Positions 1 to 8,671 of a DNA stretch of 41,799 bases are shown here, in pieces. Location of the stretch: assembly GCA_014859305.1 (NCBI GenBank), contig JACUUM010000016.1:1-41799 (forward strand). Direction: 5' to 3'. The notes beneath the pieces were generated by a model, which did not search any database, was not told the origin of the DNA, and was given only the letters and a program-made list of their open reading frames with translations. The translations under genes and the position numbers were made by a program. Numbering within the stretch: the first letter of the stretch is position 1; every line of letters starts with the position of its first letter. This stretch comes from Coriobacteriia bacterium. Its GTDB lineage: Bacteria; Actinomycetota; Coriobacteriia; Anaerosomatales; Kmv31.

Positions 1-2
1 TC

Positions 3-467
3 ACCGACTTCGGCGCCGTGTTTGCGCCCGGCGGCGTGCTGGTACTGCACCTGCTCGACCACGACCGCCTGCTCTCGCAGCGGCTGCGCACGCTGCCCCC
101 GGTCTTCCGCGAGACGCCGGAGGGCGACAGGCTGTTCGTGAAGGTGCTCTCCTACCCCGAGGATGCCTCGTCGATCGTCTTCGACTTCCTCACCCTCACC
201 CGCTCGCCCGAGGCCGCCGGGGAGGCCCCTCGTCCCGAGGACGTGCGCGACTTCGGCGAACCGGGTCGCGACGCCGGCGGCTGGGAGGTGGCCTCCCGGC
301 GCTCGGTGCACACCGCGCTGCCGGTCTCGCTGCTCGCTCCCGAGCTCGCCTCCGCGCGCTTCATCGACGTGCGCGCCTACGGCGACCACTCCGGCAAGGC
401 GTTCGACCCGGAGGAGGACGAGAGCGTTATCCTCACCGCGACGTTCCTGCAGGACGAGAGGCCGTAG
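3..467 (+). CDS. Class I SAM-dependent methyltransferase, C-terminal part (5' truncated)
   Basis: The reading frame is already open at the window edge, so the start and the SAM-binding motif I lie outside. The visible part begins with TDFGAVFAPGGVLVLHLLDH, which matches the post-motif strand of class I methyltransferases (a 'LkPGGvLvl' segment followed by a D/N-Y/H-D-R turn). It then carries beta-strand-rich sequence and a family-typical ending in which the product is compared with a template (RFIDVRAYGDHSGKAF). The GTG at 18 is internal and not a credible start. Its stop lies 35 nt inside the 3' end of the convergent maf gene. The substrate cannot be told from this fragment; the family call is fairly secure, the reaction beyond methyl transfer is unknown. 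Confidence 0.7.
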   Translation, partial: TDFGAVFAPGGVLVLHLLDHDRLLSQRLRTLPPVFRETPEGDRLFVKVLSYPEDASSIVFDFLTLTRSPEAAGEAPRPEDVRDFGEPGRDAGGWEVASRRSVHTALPVSLLAPELASARFIDVRAYGDHSGKAFDPEEDESVILTATFLQDERP

Positions 468-1149
468 TCAGCGCCTCTCCCAGCAGGCAGCGCACGCCCC
501 GCTCGGTGTCGCAGCGCAGGTTCGGCGGGACGAGGCCCTCCGGCGCGCAGGGCGCCTCGCCGGAGGCGAGCACCGCGTAGAGGTGGCACAGCGGCAGGCC
601 CGCGACGTTCTGGAAGCACTCGTCCGCCTCGACCGACGCCAGGTGGCTCTCGATGTTGTACGCGCCGGCGCAGCCGAGCAGCTCGCCCTTCGCCACCCAC
701 GCCTCGACATCGTCCTCGGCCAGCTCCCTCATCCGCACCGGCGTGGTGACGGCGAACGCGCGGGGAGCGGCGTCCTCGGGGCACAGGAAGGCCACGCCCG
801 TGTGCACGAGGTGCTCTCGTCCGGACAGCTCGGCCAGCATGGCGCGCGCCTCGTCCAGGTCCTCCGGCTTGCCGAGCAGCCGCCCGTCGAGGTCGACGAT
901 CGTGTCGAACGCCGCGATCGGGCCCTCCACGCCCCCGTCGCGGGCGGCGCGCGCCTTGTCGGCGGCGAGGCGGGCGGCGAGGGCGGGCGGGTCGCCGGCC
1001 AGCTCTCCGGCGAGCTCCTCGGGGGTGTCGAACGCCACCGCCCGGAACGGGCTCCCGAGCCACGCCGCGAGCCGCCTGCGACGCGGCGAGGCGCTCGCGA
1101 GCGTGTAGGCCGGCCCCACACGGGAGCCCTTGTCCGGACGCGCGGTCAT
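433..1149 (-). CDS. maf: Maf-family nucleotide pyrophosphatase
   Basis: Maf/YhdE/YceF proteins hydrolyse non-canonical or modified nucleoside triphosphates to monophosphates in the cytoplasm (house-cleaning). The 238-aa product carries the family motifs in order: LASASPRRRRLAAWLG near the N-terminus (SxSPRR phosphate-binding segment), LAADKARAA (conserved Lys), IAAFDTIVDLDGRLLGKPED (the DT general-base Asp and the GKP turn), then LSGREHLVHTGVAF. The length is slightly above the usual 190-210 aa because of the N- and C-terminal tails. It starts at an ATG, and its 3' end overlaps the convergent methyltransferase by 35 nt. It is divergent from the HEAT-repeat gene, with a 72-nt gap that carries a TATAAT box for the other strand. 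dTTP/UTP versus m7GTP specificity cannot be assigned. Confidence 0.88.
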   Translation of the reverse strand: MTARPDKGSRVGPAYTLASASPRRRRLAAWLGSPFRAVAFDTPEELAGELAGDPPALAARLAADKARAARDGGVEGPIAAFDTIVDLDGRLLGKPEDLDEARAMLAELSGREHLVHTGVAFLCPEDAAPRAFAVTTPVRMRELAEDDVEAWVAKGELLGCAGAYNIESHLASVEADECFQNVAGLPLCHLYAVLASGEAPCAPEGLVPPNLRCDTERGVRCLLGEALTTASRPAGTSR

Positions 1150-1187
1150 CGCGCGGATGATACACCGGCGGAGCCGCCCTGCTCACG

Positions 1188-1193
1188 TATAAT
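1188..1193 (+). promoter_or_regulatory. Consensus -10 box upstream of the HEAT-repeat gene
   Basis: A perfect TATAAT sits in an otherwise GC-rich 72-nt divergent intergenic space, 29 nt before the TTG start at 1222. No convincing -35 hexamer lies 16-18 nt upstream, so this is a -10-dependent prediction. Confidence 0.45.
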
Positions 1194-1221
1194 CTGGAGG
1201 ACCGGCTCAGGGGAGGTCAGC

Positions 1222-3375
1222 TTGGCTGAGCGTCGCAGACAGGCGCGCAAGGTCCCTTCGTCCGTCGAGCGCTTCCTCAAGCAGCTCGTGGTGACGTACA
1301 AGGCCGTCGCCCTCTACCCGCCGCAGAGCAGCATCCCGCGAGAGAGCGCGGCCCGGGCCGTGGCGTTGCTGCGCCACGTGCTGCAGAGCAGACCCGACGT
1401 GCGCTTCGAGGTCGGCAAGGAAGGGCTGCTCCATCAGGGCCGCGTCGTGTTCCCGGGCCAATCCGCCTACCAGGCGTTCGCGCGCGAGCTCTACCATCGC
1501 AATCTCGCCGAGATGCGCTTCCACGCCGGCGCCGACGTCTCCGACATCCTCGGCGCGCTGTCACTCGCGCAGGTGCCTCCCGACGAGATCGCCGAAGCGG
1601 GGGGTTTCGAGGCCGGCCTGTGGGAGCGCCAGGTCGACGCGGTGACCGTCACCGAGGTGTCGGCTCGGGTCTACGACGCGGGGGCCGGGCCGGCCGAGGG
1701 GGCGGTATCCGGCGAGGAGTGGCCTCCGGGTCCGGCCGAGATCGAGCAGCTGCTCCTCGGCGCGTGGGCGAGGAAGGGGCGTGACCACGTCCTGCTCGAG
1801 CGGGTGCTCTCCGACCCGCGGGCGATCGGCCTCTACCTCGCCGAGGCCGGAGGAGGAGGCATGCGCCCGTCGGCCGCCGTCGCGGGCCGCCTCGACAGCC
1901 TTGCCCACGCCGTGGAGGAATCGGCCCCTGAGAAGAGGGCCGCGATGTTCCGCGCTATCGCCGAAGCGGTCCTGGGGCTGGAGCCCGACCTGCGGCGCGA
2001 GGTGCTGCGCGGCAGGATGCTCCCCGAGGCCCGCAACGACGAGCCGGTGGCACAGGTGCTTCGCCAGATGAGCGTCGACCAGGTCGCGGCGATACTCGTG
2101 GAGGGCTTCGCGTCCCGGGAGGAGACCCGGGAGGGCCTCGCGCGTGCCATCCGGAACCTCGTGCGGATCGGCCCCGCCGGCCTGGACGAGGTCGTCAACG
2201 CCGTCGGCGCGGCCATGCGGGGGCAGGGCGTTCCCGAGGACCGCTTGTCCGGTGCCCTCGAAGCGATCACGCCGAGCAGGCTGGAGGTCAGGGAGCGCGC
2301 CTCACGTGGAGGAGAGCGGCCCATCGAGAGCATCGTGCGCCTCGTCGATCTCACTCCCGCGGGGCACCTGCTCGAGCACGAGGACGACCCCGGCCTGAAG
2401 GCGCTGCGCGCCGAGGTGGCGCGCGGCTTCACCGACGGGGACGTGCTCATGGCGCTCGTCGGGCTCGTAGCGCTCGACGCGCCGCTGGATGCGTTCGGGT
2501 CAGTGATGTCGATGGTGGAGGACGGCACGGCGACGCTGTTGGAGCGCGGCGAGTTCGAGGTCGCGGCGGACGTCGCCGAAGCGCTGACCCGCGTGCAGGC
2601 GCAGGGATCGCTGGACGACGCCCAGCACGGACGCGTCGCCCGCACCGTCGGGGCGATGGCCACGGTCGAGCAGATGGCGATGCTCAACCACGCGTTCCGG
2701 GTCTTCCCCGAGGGCTCTGTCGAGCACGACGCGTGCGAGCGGCTCCTGGCCGTGCTGGGGGGCCACGTCCTGGAGCCGATGCTGGAGGTGCTCGCCGGCG
2801 AGCAGGACATGGCCGCGCGCAAGTCCGCGGTCGACCTGATGTCCACCATCGCCGGCGGCTTCGTGGAGGAGCTCGGCGCGCACGTGGGCGACGAGCGCTG
2901 GTACTTCGTGCGCAACGTGGTGAGCATCCTGGGCAGGACGCGCCGTCCGGAGGTCGTCCCCTATCTCGAGCGCACGCTGCGCCATCGCGACGCCCGAGTC
3001 CGCCGCGAGACGATCCGCGCCGCCGCCGGAGTGAGGGACCGCATGGCGGACGAGATGCTGATCGCGGCGCTGGCCGACGAGGACGCACAGAACGTGAGCA
3101 TCGCCGCGCGCTACCTCGGCCTGGGGATGGTGCGCGGTTCGGTCGGCGCGCTCCTGCAGGTCGCCAGGGGCGAGGGCTACGGCAACCGGGACCTCGGGGC
3201 GCGCGTCGAGGCGATCGAGGCGCTGGGACGCATCGCCGACCCCTCCGTCCTGCCGGCGCTCGAGGCGATGACCGGCAGGCGCGCGCTGCTGCGAGGCCGC
3301 GGGCGCGAACTGCGCACCGCGGCCCTGGCGGCGGTCACCGCGATCCGCGGTGAGAAGGCGGAGGGGGGCGCGTGA
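1222..3375 (+). CDS. HEAT-repeat protein with HD-GYP-partner-like N-terminal domain
   Basis: The 717-aa protein is not recognisable as a named family member. The N-terminal ~110 residues (VERFLKQLVVTYKAVALYPP, then FEVGKEGLLHQGRVVFPGQS) form a domain that resembles the N-terminus of the HD-GYP protein encoded next door. The rest is alpha-helical, and the C-terminal 200 residues contain recognisable HEAT/PBS-lyase-like repeats (for example VVPYLERTLRHRDARVRRET and IEALGRIADPSVLPALEAM), a protein-protein interaction scaffold. The open frame extends far upstream, but that part is antisense to maf. The TTG at 1222 is chosen because GGGGAGGT lies just before it and a TATAAT box precedes it. The stop overlaps the HD-GYP start, so the two are almost certainly co-translated and may act together. 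Confidence 0.75.
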   Translation: MAERRRQARKVPSSVERFLKQLVVTYKAVALYPPQSSIPRESAARAVALLRHVLQSRPDVRFEVGKEGLLHQGRVVFPGQSAYQAFARELYHRNLAEMRFHAGADVSDILGALSLAQVPPDEIAEAGGFEAGLWERQVDAVTVTEVSARVYDAGAGPAEGAVSGEEWPPGPAEIEQLLLGAWARKGRDHVLLERVLSDPRAIGLYLAEAGGGGMRPSAAVAGRLDSLAHAVEESAPEKRAAMFRAIAEAVLGLEPDLRREVLRGRMLPEARNDEPVAQVLRQMSVDQVAAILVEGFASREETREGLARAIRNLVRIGPAGLDEVVNAVGAAMRGQGVPEDRLSGALEAITPSRLEVRERASRGGERPIESIVRLVDLTPAGHLLEHEDDPGLKALRAEVARGFTDGDVLMALVGLVALDAPLDAFGSVMSMVEDGTATLLERGEFEVAADVAEALTRVQAQGSLDDAQHGRVARTVGAMATVEQMAMLNHAFRVFPEGSVEHDACERLLAVLGGHVLEPMLEVLAGEQDMAARKSAVDLMSTIAGGFVEELGAHVGDERWYFVRNVVSILGRTRRPEVVPYLERTLRHRDARVRRETIRAAAGVRDRMADEMLIAALADEDAQNVSIAARYLGLGMVRGSVGALLQVARGEGYGNRDLGARVEAIEALGRIADPSVLPALEAMTGRRALLRGRGRELRTAALAAVTAIRGEKAEGGA

Positions 3376-4877
3376 TGGGCGGCCGCGACGAGCGCGAGCA
3401 CCCTCTTGACGAGGGCGGAGCCGGTGCGGGACCGGGCGAGGCGTCCTCCTCCGTCTCGGACGGCGACCCCTCCGCGCCGCTGAACGTGCCGCCCCCTCCG
3501 ACCTCCCGGGTGTTCTCGGCCCGCCAGGTCGGCAGGGTCCGGGAGCTGCTGACCCGCCTCTACGCGCTGCGCCGGGCGGCGCGCTTCTACCCGGTGGGGC
3601 ATCCCGCCGTCGACGACGCGGTCTCGACGCTGCTCGACGCGATCTCGTCCTACCATGCCGAGGGCGTGGACGTGCCGCTCGTCTTCTACGAGGGCGAGGT
3701 GCTCCTCGGCGAGCAGTTCCTCCCGGAGGAGAGCCTGCTCTTCGACCAGCTCGTCCGCGATGTCGGCTCGATGGGGGCGGGGAGCATCACCTTCAAGCGA
3801 GGGCTGACCCGGGAGGAGCTCGAGCGCGCCGTGCCGGTGTTGGCTGCCGAGCCGGCGGCCGTCGAGGCGGCCGGGGGAGCGATCGCACTGGCGGAGGACG
3901 CCGGGCTGGACCGCATCGAGTTCGGGGCGGTACGCGTGACCAAGAGCCCGCCCCCTTCGGCAGGGGACGCCGAAGCGGCCCGTGCCGCCTACGCGGCGGC
4001 GATCGAGCTGATGCGGGAGCTCGAGCGCGTCATCAGGACGAACCAGGTGACCGGTGCCGGGCAGGTGAGGGGCGTCGTCCGCAGCCTCGTGGACAACGTG
4101 CTCGCCAACCGGCAAGCGATGCTCGAGCTGACGGGACTGAAGAGCTACGACGAGTACACGTTCTACCACTCCGTGAACGTGTCGATCCTCTCGCTCGCGC
4201 TGGGCTCCGTGGTGACCCGGGACCACCGGTTCCTGTCCTCCCTGGGCGTCGGCGCGCTCCTGCACGACATCGGGAAGATGACGATCGACCTGGACATCCT
4301 CAACAAGCCGGGATCCCTCACCCCCGAGGAGTGGGCGAGCGTGAGGATGCACCCGGTGTACGGCGCGGAGACCGCCGCGCGCATGCCGGGGCTGGACAAG
4401 GCCGCGGTCGTCACGATCCTCGAGCACCACATGCGGCACGACCTCACCGGCTACCCCCGTCCCGCCTCGGAGCGGCGGCAGCACGTCGCGAGCCGGATCG
4501 TGGCGGTGTGCGACGCCTATGACGCGATGACGTCGCGCCGCTCGTACAGCGCGGCGCGCCTCCAGGACGAGGCGATGTCGCTGCTGGCCAAGAACTCCGG
4601 AGCCGCCTTCGACCCCGCCCTGGTGAGGCTGTTCATCGGCGTCCTCGGGGTCTACCCGCCGCGCAGCGTCGTGCGATTCGAGAGCGGCGAGGTGGGCGTG
4701 GTGGTCGGCCCCAGCGTCTCCGACCCCTTGAGACCTCGGGTGAGGGTCATCGCGGGGATGGACGGCGGCATCGTGGAGCCGTTCGACGTGGACCTGTCGC
4801 GGGACGACTCGGGCCGCGCGATCCAGCGGTGCCTGGATCCCGAGGGGCTGAACGTGGACGTGGGCGAGTACCTCTAG
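3372..4877 (+). CDS. HD-GYP domain protein (possible c-di-GMP phosphodiesterase)
   Basis: HD-GYP proteins hydrolyse cyclic di-GMP to GMP through a di- or tri-iron centre. The 501-aa protein has a ~50-residue acidic, proline-rich start and an N-terminal input domain (VGRVRELLTRLYALRRAARF, then VFYEGEVLLGEQFLP) like that of its neighbour. The HD-GYP domain covers about residues 255-440: YHSVNVSILSLALG, LLHDIGKMTI (~298), MHPVYG, EHHMRHDLTGYPRP (~355-365) and VAVCDAYDAMTS. The usual HHE..DG.GYP signature is changed to HHM..DLTGYP, so catalysis is likely but not certain. A short C-terminal beta-rich tail follows. Start: GTG at 3372 or ATG at 3375, overlapping the upstream stop (the shared bases are GTGATG). 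UPF0182 follows after 34 nt. Confidence 0.85.
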   Translation: MMGGRDEREHPLDEGGAGAGPGEASSSVSDGDPSAPLNVPPPPTSRVFSARQVGRVRELLTRLYALRRAARFYPVGHPAVDDAVSTLLDAISSYHAEGVDVPLVFYEGEVLLGEQFLPEESLLFDQLVRDVGSMGAGSITFKRGLTREELERAVPVLAAEPAAVEAAGGAIALAEDAGLDRIEFGAVRVTKSPPPSAGDAEAARAAYAAAIELMRELERVIRTNQVTGAGQVRGVVRSLVDNVLANRQAMLELTGLKSYDEYTFYHSVNVSILSLALGSVVTRDHRFLSSLGVGALLHDIGKMTIDLDILNKPGSLTPEEWASVRMHPVYGAETAARMPGLDKAAVVTILEHHMRHDLTGYPRPASERRQHVASRIVAVCDAYDAMTSRRSYSAARLQDEAMSLLAKNSGAAFDPALVRLFIGVLGVYPPRSVVRFESGEVGVVVGPSVSDPLRPRVRVIAGMDGGIVEPFDVDLSRDDSGRAIQRCLDPEGLNVDVGEYL

Positions 4878-4911
4878 TGGGGGCGCGACGCCGCCGACCG
4901 AAGGGATCACC

Positions 4912-7641
4912 GTGAGCCGTACGGCCAGGACCGCATGGATACTCGCCGGCGCCCTCGCGGCGCTGCTCGCCCTCGCCGCCTCGCTGGCGGGCTTCTACAC
5001 CGATCTGCTGTGGTTCCGCGACGTGGGCCACGCGGGCGTCTTCCTCAGGACGCTGGCGTGGCGCTGGGGGACCGGCGCGGCGTTCACGGCGGTGGCGTTC
5101 GCCGTGCTGTACGTCAATGCGCGCGTCGCGCGGTCGATGACGCCCAGGGCGCGGATCAAGCTGGTCGGGGGCGTTCCTCCCCAGGTCGAAGAGGCTCTGC
5201 AGCGGCTGCGCGATGCGGTCGAGCCGAGGATCGGGTGGGTGCTGCTGGCCGTGACCGCGCTCGCCTCGGTGATGCTCGGCGCGGGTTTGAGCGGGTACTG
5301 GGAGCGCTTCGCGCTGGCGCTTCACGCCGTGCCGTTCGGGCGGATCGATCCGCAGTTCGGGCTCGACGCCGGGTTCTTCGTCTTCACGATGCCCGCGCTG
5401 CGCACCGCTCTCGACTGGCTGTTCGGTGCGCTCGCCGTCGCGCTGCTGCTCTCCGCCGCCGTGCACTTCGTCGGCGGCGCGATCCGTCCGTGGGAGCGCC
5501 TCGCCGGCTTCGCGCCGCACGTCAAGGGTCACCTCTCCGTCCTGCTGGGGCTCATGGCGCTCGTGAGAGCCTCCGACTACCTGCTGCGCATCTACGAGCT
5601 GGACCTCTCCCCCCGGGGGCAGGTGACCGGAGCCTCCTACACCGACGTCCACGCTCAGATCCCCGCGTACGGCATCCTCATCGGCATCGCGCTGGTGACC
5701 ACCGCGCTGCTGATCGTGAACATCCGCTTCAAGGGCTGGCGGCTGCCCGTCGCGGCGCTGGGGCTGTGGGTGGGCGCTTCGATCCTCGCGGGGACGGTCT
5801 ACCCGATGCTCGTGCAGCAGCTGCGCGTGGAGCCGAACGAGGTGGTCGTGGAGGCCCCCTACATCGAACGCAACCTCGAGGCTACGCGGCTGGCGTTCGG
5901 GTTGGACGGCATCGAGTCGCGCCAGTTCCCCGCCTCCGAGGACCTGACCGCCGCCGGCGTCCGCCGCAACCGCGACACGATAGAGGCGGTCCGCCTCTGG
6001 GACCCCGCGATCGTGGTTCGGTCCTACAGGCAGCTCCAGGCGCTCCGGCCCTACTACGAGTTCACCGACGTGGACGTCGACCGCTACGTCATCGACGGCG
6101 AGCGGCGCCAGGTCCTGGTCTCGGCCCGTGAGATGGACGTCGCCCAGCTGCCCGATCAGGCGAGGAACTGGGTGAACGAGCACGTGTTCTACACGCACGG
6201 GTTCGGGCTCGTGATGAGCCCGGTGAACGAGGCGACGACTCGCGGCCAGCCGCGCTTCGTCGTCGGCGACATCCCGCCCGAGGCCCCTCCGGAACTGACC
6301 GTGGCACGCAACGGCATCTACTTCGGCGAGCGGGACGCCTCCTACGCGATCGTGAACTCGGCCAAGCCGGAGTTCGACTACCCCGTCGGCGAGGAGAACG
6401 CGACCACCATCTACGAGGGCGAGACCGGCGTGCCCGTCGGCGGTCTGCTGCGCCGCGTGGCGTTCGCGCTGCGCTTCGGGTCCAAGGACCTGCTGTTCAG
6501 CCCGCTGATCACCCGGGAGAGCAAGGTGCTGTACGAGCGTTCGGTCGCCGGTCGCCTCGGCAAGCTCGCGCCCTGGCTGACGCTCGAGGACGACCCGTAC
6601 CCCGTTCTGGCCGAGGACGGCATCAAGTGGGTGGTCGACGGCTACACGACCTCGGCTCACTACCCGTACTCCGAGCGCTTCGGCGGGCTCAACTACATCC
6701 GCAACTCGGTGAAGGCCGTCGTTGACGCATACGACGGCAGCGTCACGCTGTACGCCTTCGACCCCGAGGACCCGGTGCTCGCCGCCTGGGGCACGATCCT
6801 TCCGGGATTGCTCACCGTGCGCGAGGAGATGCCGGAGAGCATCGCCGGGCATCTGCGCTACCCGGAGGGGCTGTTCCGCCTGCAGGCGGAGGTCTACAAG
6901 ACCTACCACATCCGAGACCCGCAGAGCTTCTACAACAAGGAGGACGCCTGGGGGATCCCGGGGGAGGGCGGCGCGGACGAGATGCGCCCCTTCTACGTGC
7001 TGATGCGCCTGCCTGGGGAGGAGCGCGAGGACTTCCTGATGATGCTGCCCTTCACCCCGCGCAACCGGACGAACATGATCGGATGGATGGCCGCCAAGTC
7101 CGACCCGGACACGTACGGAGAACGCGTCGTGTTCCGCTTCCCCAAACAGAGGGTCACCCTCGGGCCTCAGCAGGTGAGCGCGCGCGTGAATCAGGACGAG
7201 GTGATCTCACCGCAGCTCAGCCTGTGGAGCCAGCGCGGCAGTCAGGTGCTCTTCGGCAACATGCTGGTCATCCCCATCGAGGACTCGATCGTCTACATCC
7301 AGCCGCTCTACCTGCAGGCCGAGCAGACGGCGATCCCCGAGTTCACCAGGGTCATCGTGGTCTACGCGGACAAGATCGTGATGGAGTCGGACCTGGAGGC
7401 GGCGCTGTTGGCGGTCTTCGGCGAGGAGCCTCCCGAAGACGGGGCGCCCGGCCGGCCGGAGGGCCCGCCGGGCGAGGCGCCCGAGGCACCCCGCGTGTCG
7501 GAGGCGGTCGAGCTGTACCGGCGCGCGATCGAGGCGCAGCGGCGCGGGGACTGGGCCGAGTACGGGCGCCTCCTCGAGCGTCTCGGGGGCGTGCTGGAGG
7601 AGCTCGGGCAGGGCTCCGGCGAGTCCACGGCGGCACCGTAG
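4912..7641 (+). CDS. UPF0182 family integral membrane protein
   Basis: This is a 909-aa member of UPF0182 (COG1615), a family of unknown function common in Actinobacteria and Cyanobacteria. The N-terminal ~310 residues hold about seven hydrophobic helices (for example TAWILAGALAALLALAAS and IAYGILIG-type segments). They are followed by a large soluble, probably extracytoplasmic domain with family landmarks such as the EAPYIERNLEATRLAFGL segment, the YVNEHVFYTHGFG-like stretch, DYPVGEENATTIYEGETGV and LNYIRNSVKAVVDAYDGSVT. The C-terminus is a low-complexity E/P/G-rich linker (GEEPPEDGAPGRPEGPPGEA) and a short charged helix. The GTG start is supported by AAGGGA 5 nt upstream. A GC-rich hairpin follows the stop. 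The family identity is secure; no function is known. Confidence 0.92.
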   Translation: MSRTARTAWILAGALAALLALAASLAGFYTDLLWFRDVGHAGVFLRTLAWRWGTGAAFTAVAFAVLYVNARVARSMTPRARIKLVGGVPPQVEEALQRLRDAVEPRIGWVLLAVTALASVMLGAGLSGYWERFALALHAVPFGRIDPQFGLDAGFFVFTMPALRTALDWLFGALAVALLLSAAVHFVGGAIRPWERLAGFAPHVKGHLSVLLGLMALVRASDYLLRIYELDLSPRGQVTGASYTDVHAQIPAYGILIGIALVTTALLIVNIRFKGWRLPVAALGLWVGASILAGTVYPMLVQQLRVEPNEVVVEAPYIERNLEATRLAFGLDGIESRQFPASEDLTAAGVRRNRDTIEAVRLWDPAIVVRSYRQLQALRPYYEFTDVDVDRYVIDGERRQVLVSAREMDVAQLPDQARNWVNEHVFYTHGFGLVMSPVNEATTRGQPRFVVGDIPPEAPPELTVARNGIYFGERDASYAIVNSAKPEFDYPVGEENATTIYEGETGVPVGGLLRRVAFALRFGSKDLLFSPLITRESKVLYERSVAGRLGKLAPWLTLEDDPYPVLAEDGIKWVVDGYTTSAHYPYSERFGGLNYIRNSVKAVVDAYDGSVTLYAFDPEDPVLAAWGTILPGLLTVREEMPESIAGHLRYPEGLFRLQAEVYKTYHIRDPQSFYNKEDAWGIPGEGGADEMRPFYVLMRLPGEEREDFLMMLPFTPRNRTNMIGWMAAKSDPDTYGERVVFRFPKQRVTLGPQQVSARVNQDEVISPQLSLWSQRGSQVLFGNMLVIPIEDSIVYIQPLYLQAEQTAIPEFTRVIVVYADKIVMESDLEAALLAVFGEEPPEDGAPGRPEGPPGEAPEAPRVSEAVELYRRAIEAQRRGDWAEYGRLLERLGGVLEELGQGSGESTAAP

Positions 7642-7669
7642 GGGCTCCGTCCGCTCCGGCCGCCCGATG

Positions 7670-7690
7670 GTCCCGCCCGGTTGGCGGGAC
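7670..7690 (+). terminator. GC hairpin after UPF0182, possible terminator
   Basis: GTCCCGCC and GGCGGGAC form a perfect 8-bp stem around a 5-nt loop, 28 nt after the UPF0182 stop. There is no U-tract behind it, so termination is plausible but not proven by sequence. Confidence 0.4.
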
Positions 7691-8071
7691 GGAGAAGGTG
7701 GTAAGAAGCGCCTGGTATGTGGTAACATACGACTTTGTGCATCACTGAGCGCCTCGTGTGCGTTCGGCCGCCAGGAGACCGGGGGCGGCCGAGGACCGGC
7801 GCAGCGGGGCGACGACTCCCGGTCAGGACGCAGCCGCCGACACACGCTCTCCGAGCCGCTTGCGGCAGGGGTGGGAAGCCGGTGACGCGGCCCCCCGAGA
7901 TCACGGTCACGCCGAACCGCATACTCGCTCTTCGGCACGACGGCTCCCGCCGTCGCCGGTGATGCGAGGCAGCCACGGTTCCATCCGCACCCGTTCCATC
8001 TCCTGCTCTCCGCTGTCTTGTGCCGCGCGCGTCGGTCGCCGTCGGTCCTGTAACCGGACGTGGAGGTGTGC
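7691..8071 (+). other. Long untranslated leader/intergenic region before rlpA-like gene
   Basis: About 380 nt separate the hairpin after UPF0182 from the RlpA-like start. No coding frame here is credible. The only AT-rich stretch, at 7711-7740, is the best place for a promoter. If transcription begins there the leader would be over 300 nt long, with several GC-rich potential stems. RlpA-like and other wall-hydrolase genes of Gram-positive bacteria are often controlled by c-di-AMP (ydaO) riboswitches, but I could not match the conserved core of that aptamer. A structured regulatory RNA is therefore only a possibility. Confidence 0.3.
7715..7730. repeat. Inverted repeat GTATGT-N4-ACATAC
   Basis: The perfect 6-bp arms GTATGT and ACATAC flank GGTA inside the only AT-rich patch of this gap. 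The site could be an operator overlapping the promoter of the RlpA-like gene; no regulator is identified. Confidence 0.4.
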
Positions 8072-8671
8072 GTGCGCACCGTTTCGGACCTGTTCGACGT
8101 CGCGAGGCCCGGTCGCCTGCAACGGGCGTTCGCGGCCACCCCGGCCGTCCTCCTGGCCGCCGCTTTGGCGGTGGGCGTGCTGCCCGCTCAGGGGCGGGCG
8201 GCTCCGCCGGCGAGACGCACGTTCGCCTCGCTGGCCCTCTCGACGGCGTTCTCCGTACCCGACCTGGCACCGGGCACCTCGGCGGAGGCTCAGCCGCTCC
8301 CCAAGCGGCTCGTCGCCCCCAGGGCGCTCCCGCCCAGGGCCGCAGCGCCTGGTGTGGGCTCCCGTCTCGCTTCGCGCGGCCGCGCCGGCGGTTGGTCCAC
8401 CGCGACGGTCTCCTGGTACGGCCCGGGCTTCTACGGGAAGACGATGGCCGGCGGCGGTACCCTGCGGCGGGACAGCATGGTGGTCGCGCACCGCTCGCTG
8501 CCGTTCGGTACCCGCGTCATGTTCGAGTACCGTGGCCGGACCGCCGTCGCGGTCGTCCGGGACCGCGGTCCCTACGCCGGGGGCAGGACGTTCGACCTGG
8601 GCCCGGGGACGGCCCGGGCGCTCGGATTCAGCGGCGTGGGGCGGGTCCGCTACCGCGTCCTGGGCCGCTGA
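8072..8671 (+). CDS. RlpA-like double-psi beta-barrel protein
   Basis: RlpA proteins act outside the membrane on peptidoglycan (some are lytic transglycosylases on denuded glycan strands). The product of about 199 aa begins with a membrane segment or signal peptide (ATPAVLLAAALAVGVLPAQG), a proline/alanine-rich linker, then the RlpA/DPBB domain in the last 90 residues: TATVSWYGPGFYGKTMAGGG, VAHRSLPFGTRVMFEY, VVRDRGPYAGGRTFDLGPG and ARALGFSGVGRVRYRVL. The Asp of RDRGPY and the FDL segment match the conserved active-site region. GTG at 8072 is chosen because GGAGG (8062-8066) lies 5 nt upstream; GTG at 8060 or 8066 is possible. A long leader precedes it. Whether it cleaves or only binds glycan is unknown. 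Confidence 0.87.
   Translation: MRTVSDLFDVARPGRLQRAFAATPAVLLAAALAVGVLPAQGRAAPPARRTFASLALSTAFSVPDLAPGTSAEAQPLPKRLVAPRALPPRAAAPGVGSRLASRGRAGGWSTATVSWYGPGFYGKTMAGGGTLRRDSMVVAHRSLPFGTRVMFEYRGRTAVAVVRDRGPYAGGRTFDLGPGTARALGFSGVGRVRYRVLGR

Noticed and set aside
163-1221. Upstream extension of the HEAT-repeat gene to a start at 163
   Set aside because: This part is antisense to maf, Arg-rich and repeat-free; a TTG with ribosome site at 1222 gives a protein-like N-terminus.
3177-6909. Large minus-strand open frames opposite the HD-GYP and UPF0182 genes
   Set aside because: GC-rich third positions keep antisense frames open. Their composition is His/Arg/Val-rich, not protein-like, while the plus strand has clear families.
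7800-8060. c-di-AMP (ydaO) or cobalamin riboswitch before the RlpA-like gene
   Set aside because: GGGGTGGGAAGCCGG and GCCGAACC vaguely resemble parts of these aptamers, but the required conserved cores (the CCCGTCAGCTAAC-type segment, or the B12 box with CCCGCCACTGTG) are missing.
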